From Bacteroidota bacterium (GTDB taxonomy: Bacteria > Bacteroidota > Bacteroidia > Bacteroidales > Cfx3-03): a DNA stretch of 64,000 bases. Location of the stretch: positions 284,495 through 348,494 of the forward strand of contig JACAUB010000001.1 of the NCBI GenBank assembly GCA_013390605.1, given 5' to 3'. This document shows, piece by piece, positions 35,514 to 46,200 of this stretch; positions within the stretch are counted from its first letter, which is position 1, and each line of letters begins with the position of its first letter. The translations under genes were made by a program, and so were the position numbers. The notes under the pieces were generated by a model. It was not told the DNA's origin and made no database searches. It saw only the letters and a program-made list of their open reading frames with translations.

Positions 35514-36083
35514 ATGAAGAAGTACAGGTATTTTATAGTCGATGTTTTGCTTTTAGGTTTAACCATGGTGCTGATGATTTCAATTAATACTGTTTTCTAT
35601 CGCTCAAATGAGAAAAACATAGCACCAGTATCGGATTCAATTGCTCAAACAGAAAATAGTATGGTATGGAATTTCATAAAAGAAAGAAATAAACCAATCA
35701 AATTGAATTCAAATATAAGGAAAGACTATAAAACAAATCTAATCCTTACGGAAGCACGTAAATATATGGATATAGGTGATTTAGATCAAGCACGGGTGGC
35801 TTGTAAAAAAGCAATATTGGCCGATTCAACAAATGGGGAGTGTTATTTCTTTAGTGCTAAAATAAATGCGTTATCGAATAGGGATATCGAAGCGATATCA
35901 GATTATACGAAGACTGTACAACTGAATCCCAGACATTACCAGGCATATTTAAACAGAGGTATTCTTAGGCTGAAGATAAAAAAAACGGCTGCTGCCTGGT
36001 ACGATTTCTTTAGTGCGATAAAGATTAAACCTTTAAAAACACTATCCTTTCTTCTTTCGTATGCTGTTCGATCTGTTTTTTAA
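35514..36083 (+). CDS. Membrane-anchored TPR protein
   Basis: A 189-aa protein from ATG 35514; a longer frame from 35460 would run through the sigma-54 element and is rejected. One TM helix (YFIVDVLLLGLTMVLMISI, about 5-25) leads to a periplasmic or outer-face domain with two to three tetratricopeptide repeats (KYMDIGDLDQARVACKKAILADS, then AISDYTKTVQLNPRHYQAYLNRGI). Such repeats bind protein partners. Placed between the regulator and the efflux operon and with a matching promoter, it probably belongs to the same stress response. Function otherwise unknown. Confidence 0.65.
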   Translation: MKKYRYFIVDVLLLGLTMVLMISINTVFYRSNEKNIAPVSDSIAQTENSMVWNFIKERNKPIKLNSNIRKDYKTNLILTEARKYMDIGDLDQARVACKKAILADSTNGECYFFSAKINALSNRDIEAISDYTKTVQLNPRHYQAYLNRGILRLKIKKTAAAWYDFFSAIKIKPLKTLSFLLSYAVRSVF

Positions 36084-36128
36084 GGAGGATAGAAGCCAGT
36101 TTTGAAATTAAATAATTAAACACCCAAC

Positions 36129-36150
36129 TGTAAAGAAAAATTACACATTA
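36129..36150 (+). promoter_or_regulatory. Candidate activator site upstream of the efflux operon
   Basis: TGTAA (36129-36133) and TTACA (36141-36145) are inverted, with TTACACATTA repeating the TTACACATAA found upstream of the TPR gene. It lies 51-72 bp upstream of the -24 element. Confidence 0.45.
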
Positions 36151-36199
36151 AGGAAAAGAGAATATGGTATATGTCAGTAATACAGTTTATTATGGGTTA

Positions 36200-36215
36200 T
36201 GGCATATCGTTCGCA
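36200..36215 (+). promoter_or_regulatory. Sigma-54 (-24/-12) promoter of the efflux operon
   Basis: TGGCATATCGTTCGCA: GG (36201-36202), 10 bases, GC (36213-36214), close to TGGCACG-N4-TTGCA. It shares TGGCATAT-GTT with the TPR-gene element. The predicted start near 36226 leaves a leader of about 54 nt. Confidence 0.75.
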
Positions 36216-36279
36216 CTGATATAGGAAATAAGGAGTCAGTTAATAAAACAAAAAGACCTAAATTTTAAAAATAAAAGAT

Positions 36280-37539
36280 ATGGACCGGATCGTTGAAAAT
36301 AAACATTTTATTAATCCTAAGTACTGGGGGGCTATTATCATTTCTGCAGTTATCCTCTTCGGTGTTTCTTTTCTTCTCTTTGCTAATCATACAAAGAGTA
36401 CCACTATTGAGCGGGATAAAGTGACCATTGAGTCTGTTTTTAAAGGTCAGTTTAATGATTATATCCAATTAAGTGGTCAGGCTGCCCCTATAAGCACGAT
36501 CTATCTGGATGCCGTAGAAGGCGGCAGGGTTGAAGAGATGCTGATTGAAGAGGGTAGTATGGTGAAAAAAGGTGATGTTATTCTAAAGATTGCGAATAAT
36601 GATTTGCATCTTAATATATTGAACAGTGAGGCTCAGCTTGCTGAAAAGTCTAATTTTTTGAGAGAGGTTCGATTGAGTTTAGAACGTGATAAGCTTTCAA
36701 ATGAACGTGAAATATTGAATGACCAATACCAGCTGGTAGCAAAGAAAAGAGCTTACGAACAAAACAGAGTGCTTTATAAAAATAAATTGATTGCTGAAGA
36801 TGTGATGCAGCGATCTGAAGAAGATTATCACCTTTCGTTAAAAATGCTGGCTATGCTCAATAAACAACGGCAACAAGATTCAATATATCGTAAAATTCAG
36901 ATTGATGAATTGAGTGATAACCTGTTAAATATGCGTCGCAATATGACATTGGTTAAGCAGCAGCTCGAATTTCTGAATATCAAGGCTCCGGTAGATGGAC
37001 AACTCGGATTACTTGATGCTGAGATAGGTCAAAATATCAATAGAGGACAGCGGGTTGGACAAATAAATGTTCTTTCCTCTTTAAAAGTGGAAGCGGAAAT
37101 TGATGAGCACTTTGTTGATCGGGTGAAAGTTGGCTTGAAAGCTGAATTGGAAAGAGTTGTAACCAAATCTAAACTAGTCGTTAAAAAGGTATATCCTGAA
37201 GTTCGAAATGGTAAGTTTAAGGTCGACCTGGTCTTTACAGGCACCCCTCCGGAAAATATAAGAATTGGTCAAACCTACTATTTTAAGTTGGAGCTGGGTC
37301 ACCCATTAGAAACATTACAGATTGCAAGAGGAGGGTTTTATCAATCCACCGGCGGACAGTCAATATTCGTACTCGATAAATCAGAAAAGTTTGCTGTAAA
37401 ACGAGCAATAACTATTGGGAAGCAGAATCCAGAGTTTTATGAAGTATTATCGGGATTGGCTTCTGGCGAAAAGGTTATTACTTCAGGTTATGAGATGTTT
37501 GATGAAAGTAAAAAGGTGCAAAAGATAATATTTAAATAA
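36280..37539 (+). CDS. HlyD-type membrane fusion protein
   Basis: A 419-aa periplasmic adaptor. One N-terminal TM helix (about 17-35, GAIIISAVILFGVSFLLFA), then a lipoyl/barrel-sandwich half (VEGGRVEEMLIEEGSMVKKGDVILKI, 75-101), a coiled-coil hairpin (about 108-235), the second lipoyl half (IKAPVDGQLGLLDAEIGQNI) and beta-barrel/membrane-proximal domains. It links an inner-membrane ABC exporter to an outer-membrane TolC-type channel. First gene of an operon with an ATPase (26 bp away) and an FtsX permease; no TolC gene is present. Controlled, by inference, by the sigma-54 promoter directly upstream. Confidence 0.9.
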   Translation: MDRIVENKHFINPKYWGAIIISAVILFGVSFLLFANHTKSTTIERDKVTIESVFKGQFNDYIQLSGQAAPISTIYLDAVEGGRVEEMLIEEGSMVKKGDVILKIANNDLHLNILNSEAQLAEKSNFLREVRLSLERDKLSNEREILNDQYQLVAKKRAYEQNRVLYKNKLIAEDVMQRSEEDYHLSLKMLAMLNKQRQQDSIYRKIQIDELSDNLLNMRRNMTLVKQQLEFLNIKAPVDGQLGLLDAEIGQNINRGQRVGQINVLSSLKVEAEIDEHFVDRVKVGLKAELERVVTKSKLVVKKVYPEVRNGKFKVDLVFTGTPPENIRIGQTYYFKLELGHPLETLQIARGGFYQSTGGQSIFVLDKSEKFAVKRAITIGKQNPEFYEVLSGLASGEKVITSGYEMFDESKKVQKIIFK

Positions 37540-37565
37540 ATTTACACAATAAAAAAGTTAAGATC

Positions 37566-38282
37566 ATGATTAAGACAGTTAATCTCTCGAAAATCTTTCG
37601 TGCTGATGAAATAGAGACTACAGCACTTGATAACATCAACTTTCAGGTAAAAAAAGGTGAGTTTGTAGCAATAATGGGGCCTTCAGGATGTGGAAAATCC
37701 ACATTACTTAATATATTAGGTCTGTTAGACAACCCGAATGGTGGGGAATATTTTTTCAATGGAACAGAGATTTCACACTATTCGGAAAGTCAACGGACTA
37801 ATTTGAGGAAAGGAAATATAGGATTTGTATTTCAGAATTTTAATCTGATTGATGAATTGAGTGTTTTTGAAAACGTAGAACTTCCTTTGTTAGCATTGAA
37901 AGTGAAAGCAACGGAACGGAAAGCAAGAGTGAATGAGATACTCGAGAAGATGAGCATCGGGCATAGGCGAAAACACTTTCCCGGGCAACTTTCGGGTGGG
38001 CAGCAACAACGTGTAGCAATTGCCCGTGCTGTAATTACCAATCCGGGGTTAATACTCGCTGACGAACCTACGGGTAATCTGGATTCTGTTAATGGTGAGC
38101 AAGTGATACAATTGCTTGAAAAATTGAATGATGAAAAAACCACCATTGTTATGGTAACACACTCTCAGGACCATGCGGAAAGAGCTCACAGAATTGTGAA
38201 TCTATTCGATGGACATATTGTGAATGAGAAGATTGAAAGAAAAATCATCTCAATCGGTACGCCTCAATTACTTGATATATAA
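37566..38282 (+). CDS. ABC transporter ATPase, MacB/LolD type
   Basis: A 238-aa ATPase with Walker [10 protein letters not shown] (38-46), Q-loop region [10 protein letters not shown], signature [15 protein letters not shown], Walker [14 protein letters not shown] and switch His in MVTHSQDHA. The Walker B/D-loop wording DEPTGNLDS is diagnostic for the MacB/LolD/FtsE group that works with FtsX-type permeases by mechanotransmission rather than substrate transport through a pore. It lies between the fusion protein and the permease genes (26 and 19 bp spacing). Confidence 0.95.
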   Translation: MIKTVNLSKIFRADEIETTALDNINFQVKKGEFVAIMGPSGCGKSTLLNILGLLDNPNGGEYFFNGTEISHYSESQRTNLRKGNIGFVFQNFNLIDELSVFENVELPLLALKVKATERKARVNEILEKMSIGHRRKHFPGQLSGGQQQRVAIARAVITNPGLILADEPTGNLDSVNGEQVIQLLEKLNDEKTTIVMVTHSQDHAERAHRIVNLFDGHIVNEKIERKIISIGTPQLLDI

Positions 38283-38301
38283 ATAGCTAATTCACTATTC
38301 G

Positions 38302-40680
38302 ATGATTAAACAATTTTTCACCCTGGCCATACGAAATTTATTAAAAGATAAAATATTCTCTTTTATAAATCTCACTAATCTGGTAGTTGGTTTTGCTACG
38401 TTCATCTTATTAACCCTGTTTATTGTCGGACAGTTTAACTGGGATAAGCAAAATACAAAATACGACCAAATCTATAAGTTACAACTATTTAGAGATCAAG
38501 AAGAAAATGCACAGAAACATTCATGGAATATTCCCCCGGCATTATCCCGAAATGATCTTCTTAAAATCCCTGAAATAGAAAAAGTAGCACTATTACATGA
38601 TGCAGGAGATAATAACAAAAGCGGAATATTTTTATCGGTGGATAAAAGAAATCAGGTACTCACACGATTTGGATATTTCTCTGATCCGTCTATTTTTGAC
38701 ATTCTGACTTTTAAGTTTCTTGAGGGTAATCCTAAAACGGCTTTATTGCAGCCTTACTCCATTGCTTTATCAAAATCAGTCGCCGATAAACTCTTCCCCA
38801 AAGGCAAAGCGATTGGCAAGCAAGTGTATGGAGAGAATAAAGTAGTTTTTACAGTGACAGGTGTTTATACTGATATTCCATTACAATCAAGCTGGGTTCC
38901 AAGTTATTTATTGTCCATGAATACTTTTGCTCCAATCACTCAGTTTAAGGATTTTGAGCAAAATTATTATGACAACTCATTTTATACATATATACTATTA
39001 AAAGAAAATGCAGATCCTACAGCCGTTGACAGAAAGATCCATGGGGCTTTGAAAAACTACCAAAAATCACATTACCCTTATCTACGACCAATGTCGCATT
39101 TGCATCTGAATCCTTTTTATGATAATTCAATCTATATTGTATTAGCACTCTTCTCTTTTATTGCTCTTTTGATCCTGATTCTTTCCTCTATCAACTTTAT
39201 AAATCTGCAAACTGCAAATGCATCCACGCGTATTCGCGAAATAGGAATCAAGAAAACAGTTGGATTTACCAAGCGAAATCTACTCACTCAATTTGTTTTA
39301 GAATCTGTTTTTATCACCATGGTATCCGGTGTTATTGCATTGGTTGTTGCTCAACTCTTTCTACCCGTTTTTAATAATATTGTGGGAGCAGAATTATTTT
39401 CTAATATATTAACCGATTGGAAAATCATAGGCATTGTTCTTCCTGTATCTTTTTTAACAGGATTATTATCCGGACTCTATCCTGCATTTGTTATATCGGC
39501 CTATAATCCGATAAAAGCTTTGAAACAAAGATATTTGCAGAATGATTCTGATGGAATAAGCCTGAAAAACATTCTGGTAACCGTTCAATTCAGCATCTCT
39601 CTCTTTTTGTTGATTGTCAGTTTTATCATCTTCAAGCAAACTGATTTCATGATGCATTCTGATCTGGGATTCAATTCTAATAATCTGGCTTATGCAAATA
39701 TCACCACCAATAAAAAGGGTTCGTTTGAATTAATCAGACAACGATTAATAGAACATCCGGAAATAACAGATGCATGCTATTCAGACTATATCCCTTATGT
39801 GTTGCCTGGAGGGCGAGATATAAATTGGGAAGGAGCACCTGCTGACGAAAGGGTGTTTATAAGGTATTATAATGTTAGTTATGATTTCTTTTCAACTTTT
39901 GGCATTAAAATAAAGGAGGGACGACCTTTTTCGAGAGCATTTCCTGCTGATGCAAATAAATGTTTAATTAATGAAACGGCAGTAAAAGTTTTCAATTGGA
40001 AAAATCCAATAGGACATCATGTGCGGATAGATGAAAATGATTATGAGGTTATTGGAATTATAAGAGATTATATTTTTCAGTCGTTTCATAATCCACAAGA
40101 GCCTCATTTCTATCGGTTATTAAACAATGACACAGTATCATTGAATGGAATATTTACAGTTCGTTTTACTCAGGGGACTGAAAAGAAGGCTATGCAAATT
40201 ATCAAAAGCGAGTTTGAACAAACCTTTCCTGATGATGCCTTTGAGTTTAGCGATTTTCAATTACTGGTGCTCAATGAAAATGCATTACGGTATTGGCAGG
40301 TATTTCGTAATATAAGTATCTTCTTTGCCATATTATCTATCATTATCTCTTCAATCGGATTATTTGGTTTAGTTATGTTTTTTACCAAACGAAAGATGAA
40401 AGAGATTGGCATTCGGAAGGTCTTTGGATTCTCAATGGGTAGCCTCTATATTACAATGTCGAAAGGATTTATGAAATTACTACTGATATCTATTGTCATA
40501 GCATGGCCATTGGCATTCTATATCTATAAAACTTTACCCGGGGCACACAAATATCCGATTCAGGTAAATGAGTTTGTGGTTGCTACGCTTATTATTTTAG
40601 GTGTTGCCATCATAACCATTAGTTATCAGATTATAAAAGCTTCAAAAATGAATCCTGTTGATGTATTGAAAGATGAATAG
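38302..40680 (+). CDS. FtsX-type ABC permease, MacB-like
   Basis: A 792-aa permease with the eight-TM double FtsX layout common in Bacteroidota: TM1 (about 18-42), periplasmic MacB_PCD domain (45-260), three TM helices (about 275-390, with the STRIREIGIKKTVGFT motif), a further TM (LLIVSFIIF, near 430), a second periplasmic domain (450-665), and a final FtsX domain (RKMKEIGIRKVFGFSMGSLY). The two copies of the EIGI(R/K)K motif mark internal duplication. It exports peptides, lipids or drugs with the fusion protein and ATPase; the substrate is not predictable. Confidence 0.92.
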   Translation: MIKQFFTLAIRNLLKDKIFSFINLTNLVVGFATFILLTLFIVGQFNWDKQNTKYDQIYKLQLFRDQEENAQKHSWNIPPALSRNDLLKIPEIEKVALLHDAGDNNKSGIFLSVDKRNQVLTRFGYFSDPSIFDILTFKFLEGNPKTALLQPYSIALSKSVADKLFPKGKAIGKQVYGENKVVFTVTGVYTDIPLQSSWVPSYLLSMNTFAPITQFKDFEQNYYDNSFYTYILLKENADPTAVDRKIHGALKNYQKSHYPYLRPMSHLHLNPFYDNSIYIVLALFSFIALLILILSSINFINLQTANASTRIREIGIKKTVGFTKRNLLTQFVLESVFITMVSGVIALVVAQLFLPVFNNIVGAELFSNILTDWKIIGIVLPVSFLTGLLSGLYPAFVISAYNPIKALKQRYLQNDSDGISLKNILVTVQFSISLFLLIVSFIIFKQTDFMMHSDLGFNSNNLAYANITTNKKGSFELIRQRLIEHPEITDACYSDYIPYVLPGGRDINWEGAPADERVFIRYYNVSYDFFSTFGIKIKEGRPFSRAFPADANKCLINETAVKVFNWKNPIGHHVRIDENDYEVIGIIRDYIFQSFHNPQEPHFYRLLNNDTVSLNGIFTVRFTQGTEKKAMQIIKSEFEQTFPDDAFEFSDFQLLVLNENALRYWQVFRNISIFFAILSIIISSIGLFGLVMFFTKRKMKEIGIRKVFGFSMGSLYITMSKGFMKLLLISIVIAWPLAFYIYKTLPGAHKYPIQVNEFVVATLIILGVAIITISYQIIKASKMNPVDVLKDE

Positions 40681-40691
40681 ATTTTAGAATG

Positions 40692-40731
40692 TTGAAGAGG
40701 CTATTTCAGACTCTTGAAACGGCCTCTTCAA
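40692..40731. terminator. Bidirectional terminator, efflux operon / aspartokinase
   Basis: TTGAAGAGGC (40692-40701) and GCCTCTTCAA (40722-40731) pair perfectly, with an inner TTTCA/TGAAA stem. It lies between two convergent genes and is followed by TAGTTTTAT. Confidence 0.85.
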
Positions 40732-40736
40732 TAGTT

Positions 40737-42014
40737 TTATTCCTTGTCTTTTATCACCATTTGTAACGTTACCCGGCTTCGTTGTTCCATAAATACTTTC
40801 TTTGCAACCAATACACGATTGATGGTTTCTTGATCGTAATGACGTATCGTTACCAGTTCAACGCCTTCATTATACCGAATACGGTAGTCTTTTTTCAACT
40901 CTTCCATCACCTTTGGAATTTTGATGGGGTCATTATCAACACAAACAGAAAAACTGATAGCAGAATTCTGCATCATATGTATTCTCAGGCCAAAACGAGC
41001 AAAGATTCCGAAAATATGTTCCAGATTATGCTCGGCTATAAAGCTAAAATCTTTTACAAGGATTGAGATCAGCATCTGATCTACCTTAAAGATAAAAGAG
41101 GGAATCAGGCTGTCATCAGCAAAATCCTCACGGATAATGGTTCCATCTGCATCGGGATCAAGAAAAGATTTGATTCGTAATGCAATATGTTTGTTCTGCA
41201 ATGGTTTAATCGTTTTTGGGTGTATAATAGTAGCTCCGTAGTATGATAGCTCAATGGCTTCGCGAAAAGAAATCGTGTCGATTTTAATTGGGTCGTCAAA
41301 ATATTTTGGGTCGGCATTCAATAGTCCAGGTACATCTTTCCAGATCACCATTTCAGTAGCATCAAGTGCATAGGCAAGAATGGCTGCTGTAAAGTCAGAT
41401 CCTTCACGGCCTAATGTAGTGGTTAGTCCTTCGGGTGAGCTCCCTAGAAATCCTTGCGTTAAGGCAATTGGGTGTCCTGGTTGATTAAATAAGGGCGCTA
41501 CATTTTCTTGTATAATGTTGGGTGTAATATTCCAATCGACACTACCCTCTCGAAAATTATTGTCGGTTTTAATAAGATGACGAGCATCAAAAAGTCGGTT
41601 ACTAATACCTACTACATCAAGATAATGATGCATAATACAGGTAGAAAGCAACTCGCCATAACTTACAATCTGGTCGTATTCCAGATCGAAATCATCACCA
41701 TGGGGTTCATTGATATAGTTCTCTAAATTTAAAAAAAGCTCTTTTAATGCATTAAAAACAAGCTCTTTTCTCTCTGCAAACAGCTCTTCAACTAGCGTAT
41801 AATGATACTCTTTGATTATATTCAGATGAAGTTCGGCTTGTCCATCTTTAAAAAAATATGATTTTACAACCTTTTCCAAACCATTGGTTGTTTTGCCCAT
41901 TGCCGAAAGTACCATTACTATGTCTTCGTCAGGATACCTTTTTAGTATTGCTGCTACATTCTTAACAGCTACAGCATTTTTTACTGAGGCACCACCGAAT
42001 TTAAATACTCTCAT
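40737..42014 (-). CDS. lysC: Monofunctional aspartate kinase
   Basis: A 425-aa enzyme that phosphorylates aspartate, the first step to lysine, threonine and methionine. N-terminal VFKFGGASVKN is the aspartokinase signature (KFGGTSV in most; Thr to Ala here). LGREGSDFTAAILAYAL (the usual GRGGSD motif reads GREGSD) and KDVPGLLNADPK complete the kinase domain; the C-terminal 130 residues are an ACT-type region, suggesting lysine feedback. No homoserine dehydrogenase domain is fused. Monocistronic, with a TACCTTTG -7 box upstream. Confidence 0.93.
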   Translation of the reverse strand: MRVFKFGGASVKNAVAVKNVAAILKRYPDEDIVMVLSAMGKTTNGLEKVVKSYFFKDGQAELHLNIIKEYHYTLVEELFAERKELVFNALKELFLNLENYINEPHGDDFDLEYDQIVSYGELLSTCIMHHYLDVVGISNRLFDARHLIKTDNNFREGSVDWNITPNIIQENVAPLFNQPGHPIALTQGFLGSSPEGLTTTLGREGSDFTAAILAYALDATEMVIWKDVPGLLNADPKYFDDPIKIDTISFREAIELSYYGATIIHPKTIKPLQNKHIALRIKSFLDPDADGTIIREDFADDSLIPSFIFKVDQMLISILVKDFSFIAEHNLEHIFGIFARFGLRIHMMQNSAISFSVCVDNDPIKIPKVMEELKKDYRIRYNEGVELVTIRHYDQETINRVLVAKKVFMEQRSRVTLQMVIKDKE

Positions 42015-42034
42015 TTTTTAATTTATATTTTTTG

Positions 42035-42042
42035 CAAAGGTA
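42035..42042 (-). promoter_or_regulatory. -7 box of the aspartokinase gene
   Basis: On the minus strand TACCTTTG matches TAnnTTTG exactly, 20 bp before the start codon; the -33 element is unclear. Confidence 0.55.
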
Positions 42043-42255
42043 AATTTTTTAAAAAGAATTATGGTGTTTAATGGTTTCGAGCACAATGATGTGAAAGAAA
42101 TAAAAGTGATATAAAGTATGTGTTGATAAACAAACCTATACATAAAGTAGTTATTTTTGTCAGCCTCTGTTTTCTATATATAATGATATGTCGGTACAAA
42201 TAAAATTTGTTAAAATATTCTTTCTATTACTCACTATAATCTCCGTTTATTTTTT

Positions 42256-43251
42256 ATGAAAACACTTGTAGAATTTATTCAAGAGCAACAAGCTCATATT
42301 CCGAATGCCACGGGAGAATTCTCCCGTCTGATGAATGACATTGGTATTGCTGCCAAATATGTAAATCGTGAAGTGAATAAGGCTGGGCTGGCTGATATTC
42401 TTGGCTTTGAAGGTCACCAAAATGTGCAGGGTGAAGATCAAGTGAAGCTGGATGTTTTTGCCAATAGCCACTTCATCAATGCACTAGAACATGGCGCCCA
42501 ATGTTGTGCGATGGCCTCCGAGGAAAATGAGGAGTTGATTACTTTTGAAAATTCATACTCCAACCGAGGGAAATATGTAGTGGCTATCGACCCAATAGAT
42601 GGCTCGTCAAATGTGGATGTAAACGTCCCCATTGGTACTATCTTTTCTATTTACCGTAGAAAATCTGAATCAGGACCGGGTACCATCATCGATCTGCTTC
42701 AGCCCGGAAGTCAGATGGTTGCAGCGGGTTATGTGATGTATGGTTCATCAACTATTATGGTTTATTCAGCTGGACAAGGGGTCAATGCTTTTACTTACGA
42801 ACCTTCGTTGGGGATGTTTTTATTGTCGCATACAAACCTTCGTTATCCAAAAGATGGAACAATCTATTCAATTAATGAAGCCAATTATATCTATTTCTCT
42901 GAAGGTGTAAAACGGTATATTAAATATTGCCAGGAGGATGACAAGTCGACAAACAGACCGTATATGACAAGATATATCGGGTCATTAGTATCCGATTTTC
43001 ACCGGAATCTGATTCGTGGGGGCATCTTTATCTATCCGGGAACAAAGAAAAATCCAAATGGCAAACTTCGGTTACTTTATGAATGTAATCCAATGGCCTA
43101 TATGGCAGAACAAGCTGGGGGTATGGCTACTGATGGTATGCGTCGTATTCTGGATCTTCAGCCTGAGAGTTTGCATCAGCGAACGCCAATTTTTATCGGT
43201 TCACGAAATATGGTGAGTAAAGCCAGCGAATTTATAGAGAACTTTGGGTAA
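42256..43251 (+). CDS. fbp: Class I fructose-1,6-bisphosphatase
   Basis: A 331-aa cytoplasmic gluconeogenic enzyme converting fructose-1,6-bisphosphate to fructose-6-phosphate. The metal- and phosphate-binding signature DPIDGSSN (112-119) and the ASEENEE acidic pair (Glu89, Glu90) are intact, and GGMATDG lies near the C-terminus, all of class I type. Length is normal. It is followed 44 bp later by mfd, which has its own promoter. Many Bacteroidales carry a class III enzyme instead or in addition. Confidence 0.95.
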   Translation: MKTLVEFIQEQQAHIPNATGEFSRLMNDIGIAAKYVNREVNKAGLADILGFEGHQNVQGEDQVKLDVFANSHFINALEHGAQCCAMASEENEELITFENSYSNRGKYVVAIDPIDGSSNVDVNVPIGTIFSIYRRKSESGPGTIIDLLQPGSQMVAAGYVMYGSSTIMVYSAGQGVNAFTYEPSLGMFLLSHTNLRYPKDGTIYSINEANYIYFSEGVKRYIKYCQEDDKSTNRPYMTRYIGSLVSDFHRNLIRGGIFIYPGTKKNPNGKLRLLYECNPMAYMAEQAGGMATDGMRRILDLQPESLHQRTPIFIGSRNMVSKASEFIENFG

Positions 43252-43271
43252 TCACTTTCTTTATACCTTTG
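43243..43271 (+). promoter_or_regulatory. mfd promoter
   Basis: TTTG (43243-43246), a 17-bp spacer, and a perfect TACCTTTG (43264-43271), overlapping the fbp stop. A transcript from about 43278 would have a leader of about 18 nt to the TTG start. Confidence 0.55.
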
Positions 43272-43295
43272 CATTGTTATTAAAGAGAAAAGCGA

Positions 43296-46200
43296 TTGAC
43301 TGCAGAAGAACTACTTCAGCTATATAGCCGCAATGCGGTTACCCTTGAACTGGCTGAACGATTGGGTAAGGAAAAAATGATCCGTCTTGCTTTGAAAGGA
43401 ATGACGGGTTCGTCACGTACCATGATGGCCGGAGCTCTATTTGGGATGTTAGGTCGCATCATGGTTGTGATCCTGTCTGATAAAGAAGAGGCTGCATATT
43501 TCTGCAACGATCTTGAGAACTTATTTAATGAACAGGAGTTGCCTTTTCATCGGAAACATATACTCCTGTTCCCTTCTTCTTATCGTCGTCCTTATGAAGT
43601 TGAGAAGATAGATAATGCAAATGTGCTTTTACGCACGGAAGCTCTAAAACGATTGGGCTCACGTTCTGAACAAACCATCGTCGTTACCTATCCCGAAGCA
43701 TTGAGCGAAAAGGTAATCAACAAAGCATATCTTAAACAAAATACACTAAGACTAAAGAGGGGCGAGATAGTCAATGCCGATTTTATGTTCGACTTGTTAT
43801 TGGAATATGAATTCAAACAAGTCGATTTTGTGGTTGAACCTGGTGAATTTTCAGTGCGTGGAGGTATCGTGGATGTCTATTCATATACCAATGATTACCC
43901 TTACCGTATTGAGCTATTTGGGGAGGAGGTTGAGAGTATTCGAACATTCGATCCAGCTACTCAACTTTCTATTGATCGATTAGATCATATTGCTATTGTT
44001 CCCAATATGCAGAACTCTAAACTACATGAACGTCGTGAAGCTTTTACTGAGTTTCTGCCAGAAGATGCAATTGTTTGGATTGATGATTTTGAAATGGCAT
44101 CTGACCATATTGAAAGAGAGTATCTAAAAGCTGTGGAGGCTTTCAATGCATTGACGGGAGAGATTAGTCATGTTCCACCTGCCGAGTTATATGTTACCCC
44201 CGAGCTCTTTAACAGAACAATCCTTCGCTATTCTATTATTGAATTCGGAAAGCGATTCTTGTTATCTAAACAAAACCAATATCAGTTTAATATCGTCCCA
44301 CAGCCCACATTCAATAAAAACTTTGAATTGTTGATTAAGAATATGCACGATAATACCGCTCAGCATATCCACAACATTATTCTCTCTGATAATAGTAAAC
44401 AACTTGAAAGACTACAAAGTATCTTTTACGATGTGACGGCTAACCATAAATTAAAAGTGAAGGCCGAGTTTACTCCGGTGAATTTAGCATTGCATGAAGG
44501 ATTTATCGACAAAGGATTAGGTTATGCCTTTTATACCGATCATCAGATTTTTGAACGATATCATAAATATAGAATTCGTGATAGCAAGAGCGGTAAACAG
44601 GTGCTTACGCTCAAAGAATTATATGACCTGAAGCCCGGTGATTATGTTACTCATGTGGATCATGGAATCGGTAAGTTTGATGGCCTTGAAAAAGTGAACA
44701 ATAGTGGTAAAGTTCAAGAGGCCATTCGTTTGATCTATAAAAATGGCGATCTATTGTATGTAAGCATCCATTCGCTTCATCGTATTTCTAAATATACTGG
44801 TAAAGAAGGCGCTATCCCTACAATGGATAAATTAGGCTCGAATGCATGGAATAAACTCAAGCAGAAGACCAAGCAACGTGTTAAAGACATTGCCAAGGAT
44901 CTGATTAAGCTTTATGCTGAACGGAAAGCAGCTGAGGGATATCGATTTATGCCAGATACTTATATGCAACATGAGCTGGAAGCCTCATTTATTTATGAGG
45001 ATACCCCCGATCAGGTGAAAGCCACAGCCGATGTGAAAAAGGACATGGAAGAATCGTATCCAATGGACCGATTGGTTTGTGGTGATGTGGGATTTGGTAA
45101 AACAGAAATAGCTATCCGTGCTGCCTTTAAAGCAGTAGCCGATAGTAAACAGGTTGCCATTCTGGTTCCTACAACTATTCTTGCTTTACAGCATTTTAAA
45201 ACTTTCCGTAGCCGGCTAAAGGAGTTTCCTTGTACGGTAGACTATGTAAATCGTTTCAAAAGTGCCAAAGAACAAAAGCAAACGCTTGAAAGGTTGAAAG
45301 AGGGGAAAGTAGATATCCTGATTGGTACCCATCGTTTATTGAGCCAGGATGTTCAATTCAAGGATTTAGGATTATTAATCATTGATGAAGAACAGAAGTT
45401 TGGGGTTGCTGCCAAGGAGAAGTTAAAGTCGTTCAAAACGAACGTAGACTCTTTAACTTTAACGGCAACACCTATTCCACGAACACTTCAGTTCTCTATG
45501 ATGGGCGCACGCGACTTAAGTATTATTAATACAGCCCCACCGAACCGCTATCCAGTACAAACCGAAGTCCATACATTTAGTGAACAGATTATTCGCGATG
45601 CTATATTGTTTGAACTTTCACGTGGGGGGCAGGTTTTCTTTGTGAATAACCGTATTCAGAATATAATACAAATAACCGGCGTTATTCAGCGGTTGCTACC
45701 TGATATTCGTATCGCCATTGGTCATGGACAAATGGATGGTCATAAACTGGAGAAAATTATGCTTGATTTCATTGAAGGAGAGTATGATGTGTTAGTTGCA
45801 ACCACCATTATCGAATCGGGTCTTGATATTCCCAATGTAAATACGATCATTATTAGTGATGCTCAGAACTATGGATTGAGTGAGCTGCATCAACTTCGCG
45901 GTAGGGTTGGACGTACTAATAAAAAAGCATTCTGTTATCTGCTTGCTCCACCGTTGAGTGTATTGACTGATGAAGCCCGCCAACGGTTAAAAGCGATTGA
46001 AGAGTTTTCAGATCTCGGTTCAGGATTTAATATTGCTATGCGCGATTTAGATATCAGAGGTGCCGGTAATATTTTAGGAGGAGAACAAAGTGGATTTATC
46101 TCTGAGATTGGATTTGAGATGTATAACCGCATTCTTGATGAAGCCATTCTCGAAATAAAAGAGACCGACTTTAAGGATGTGTTTGCTGAAGAAATTGCTA

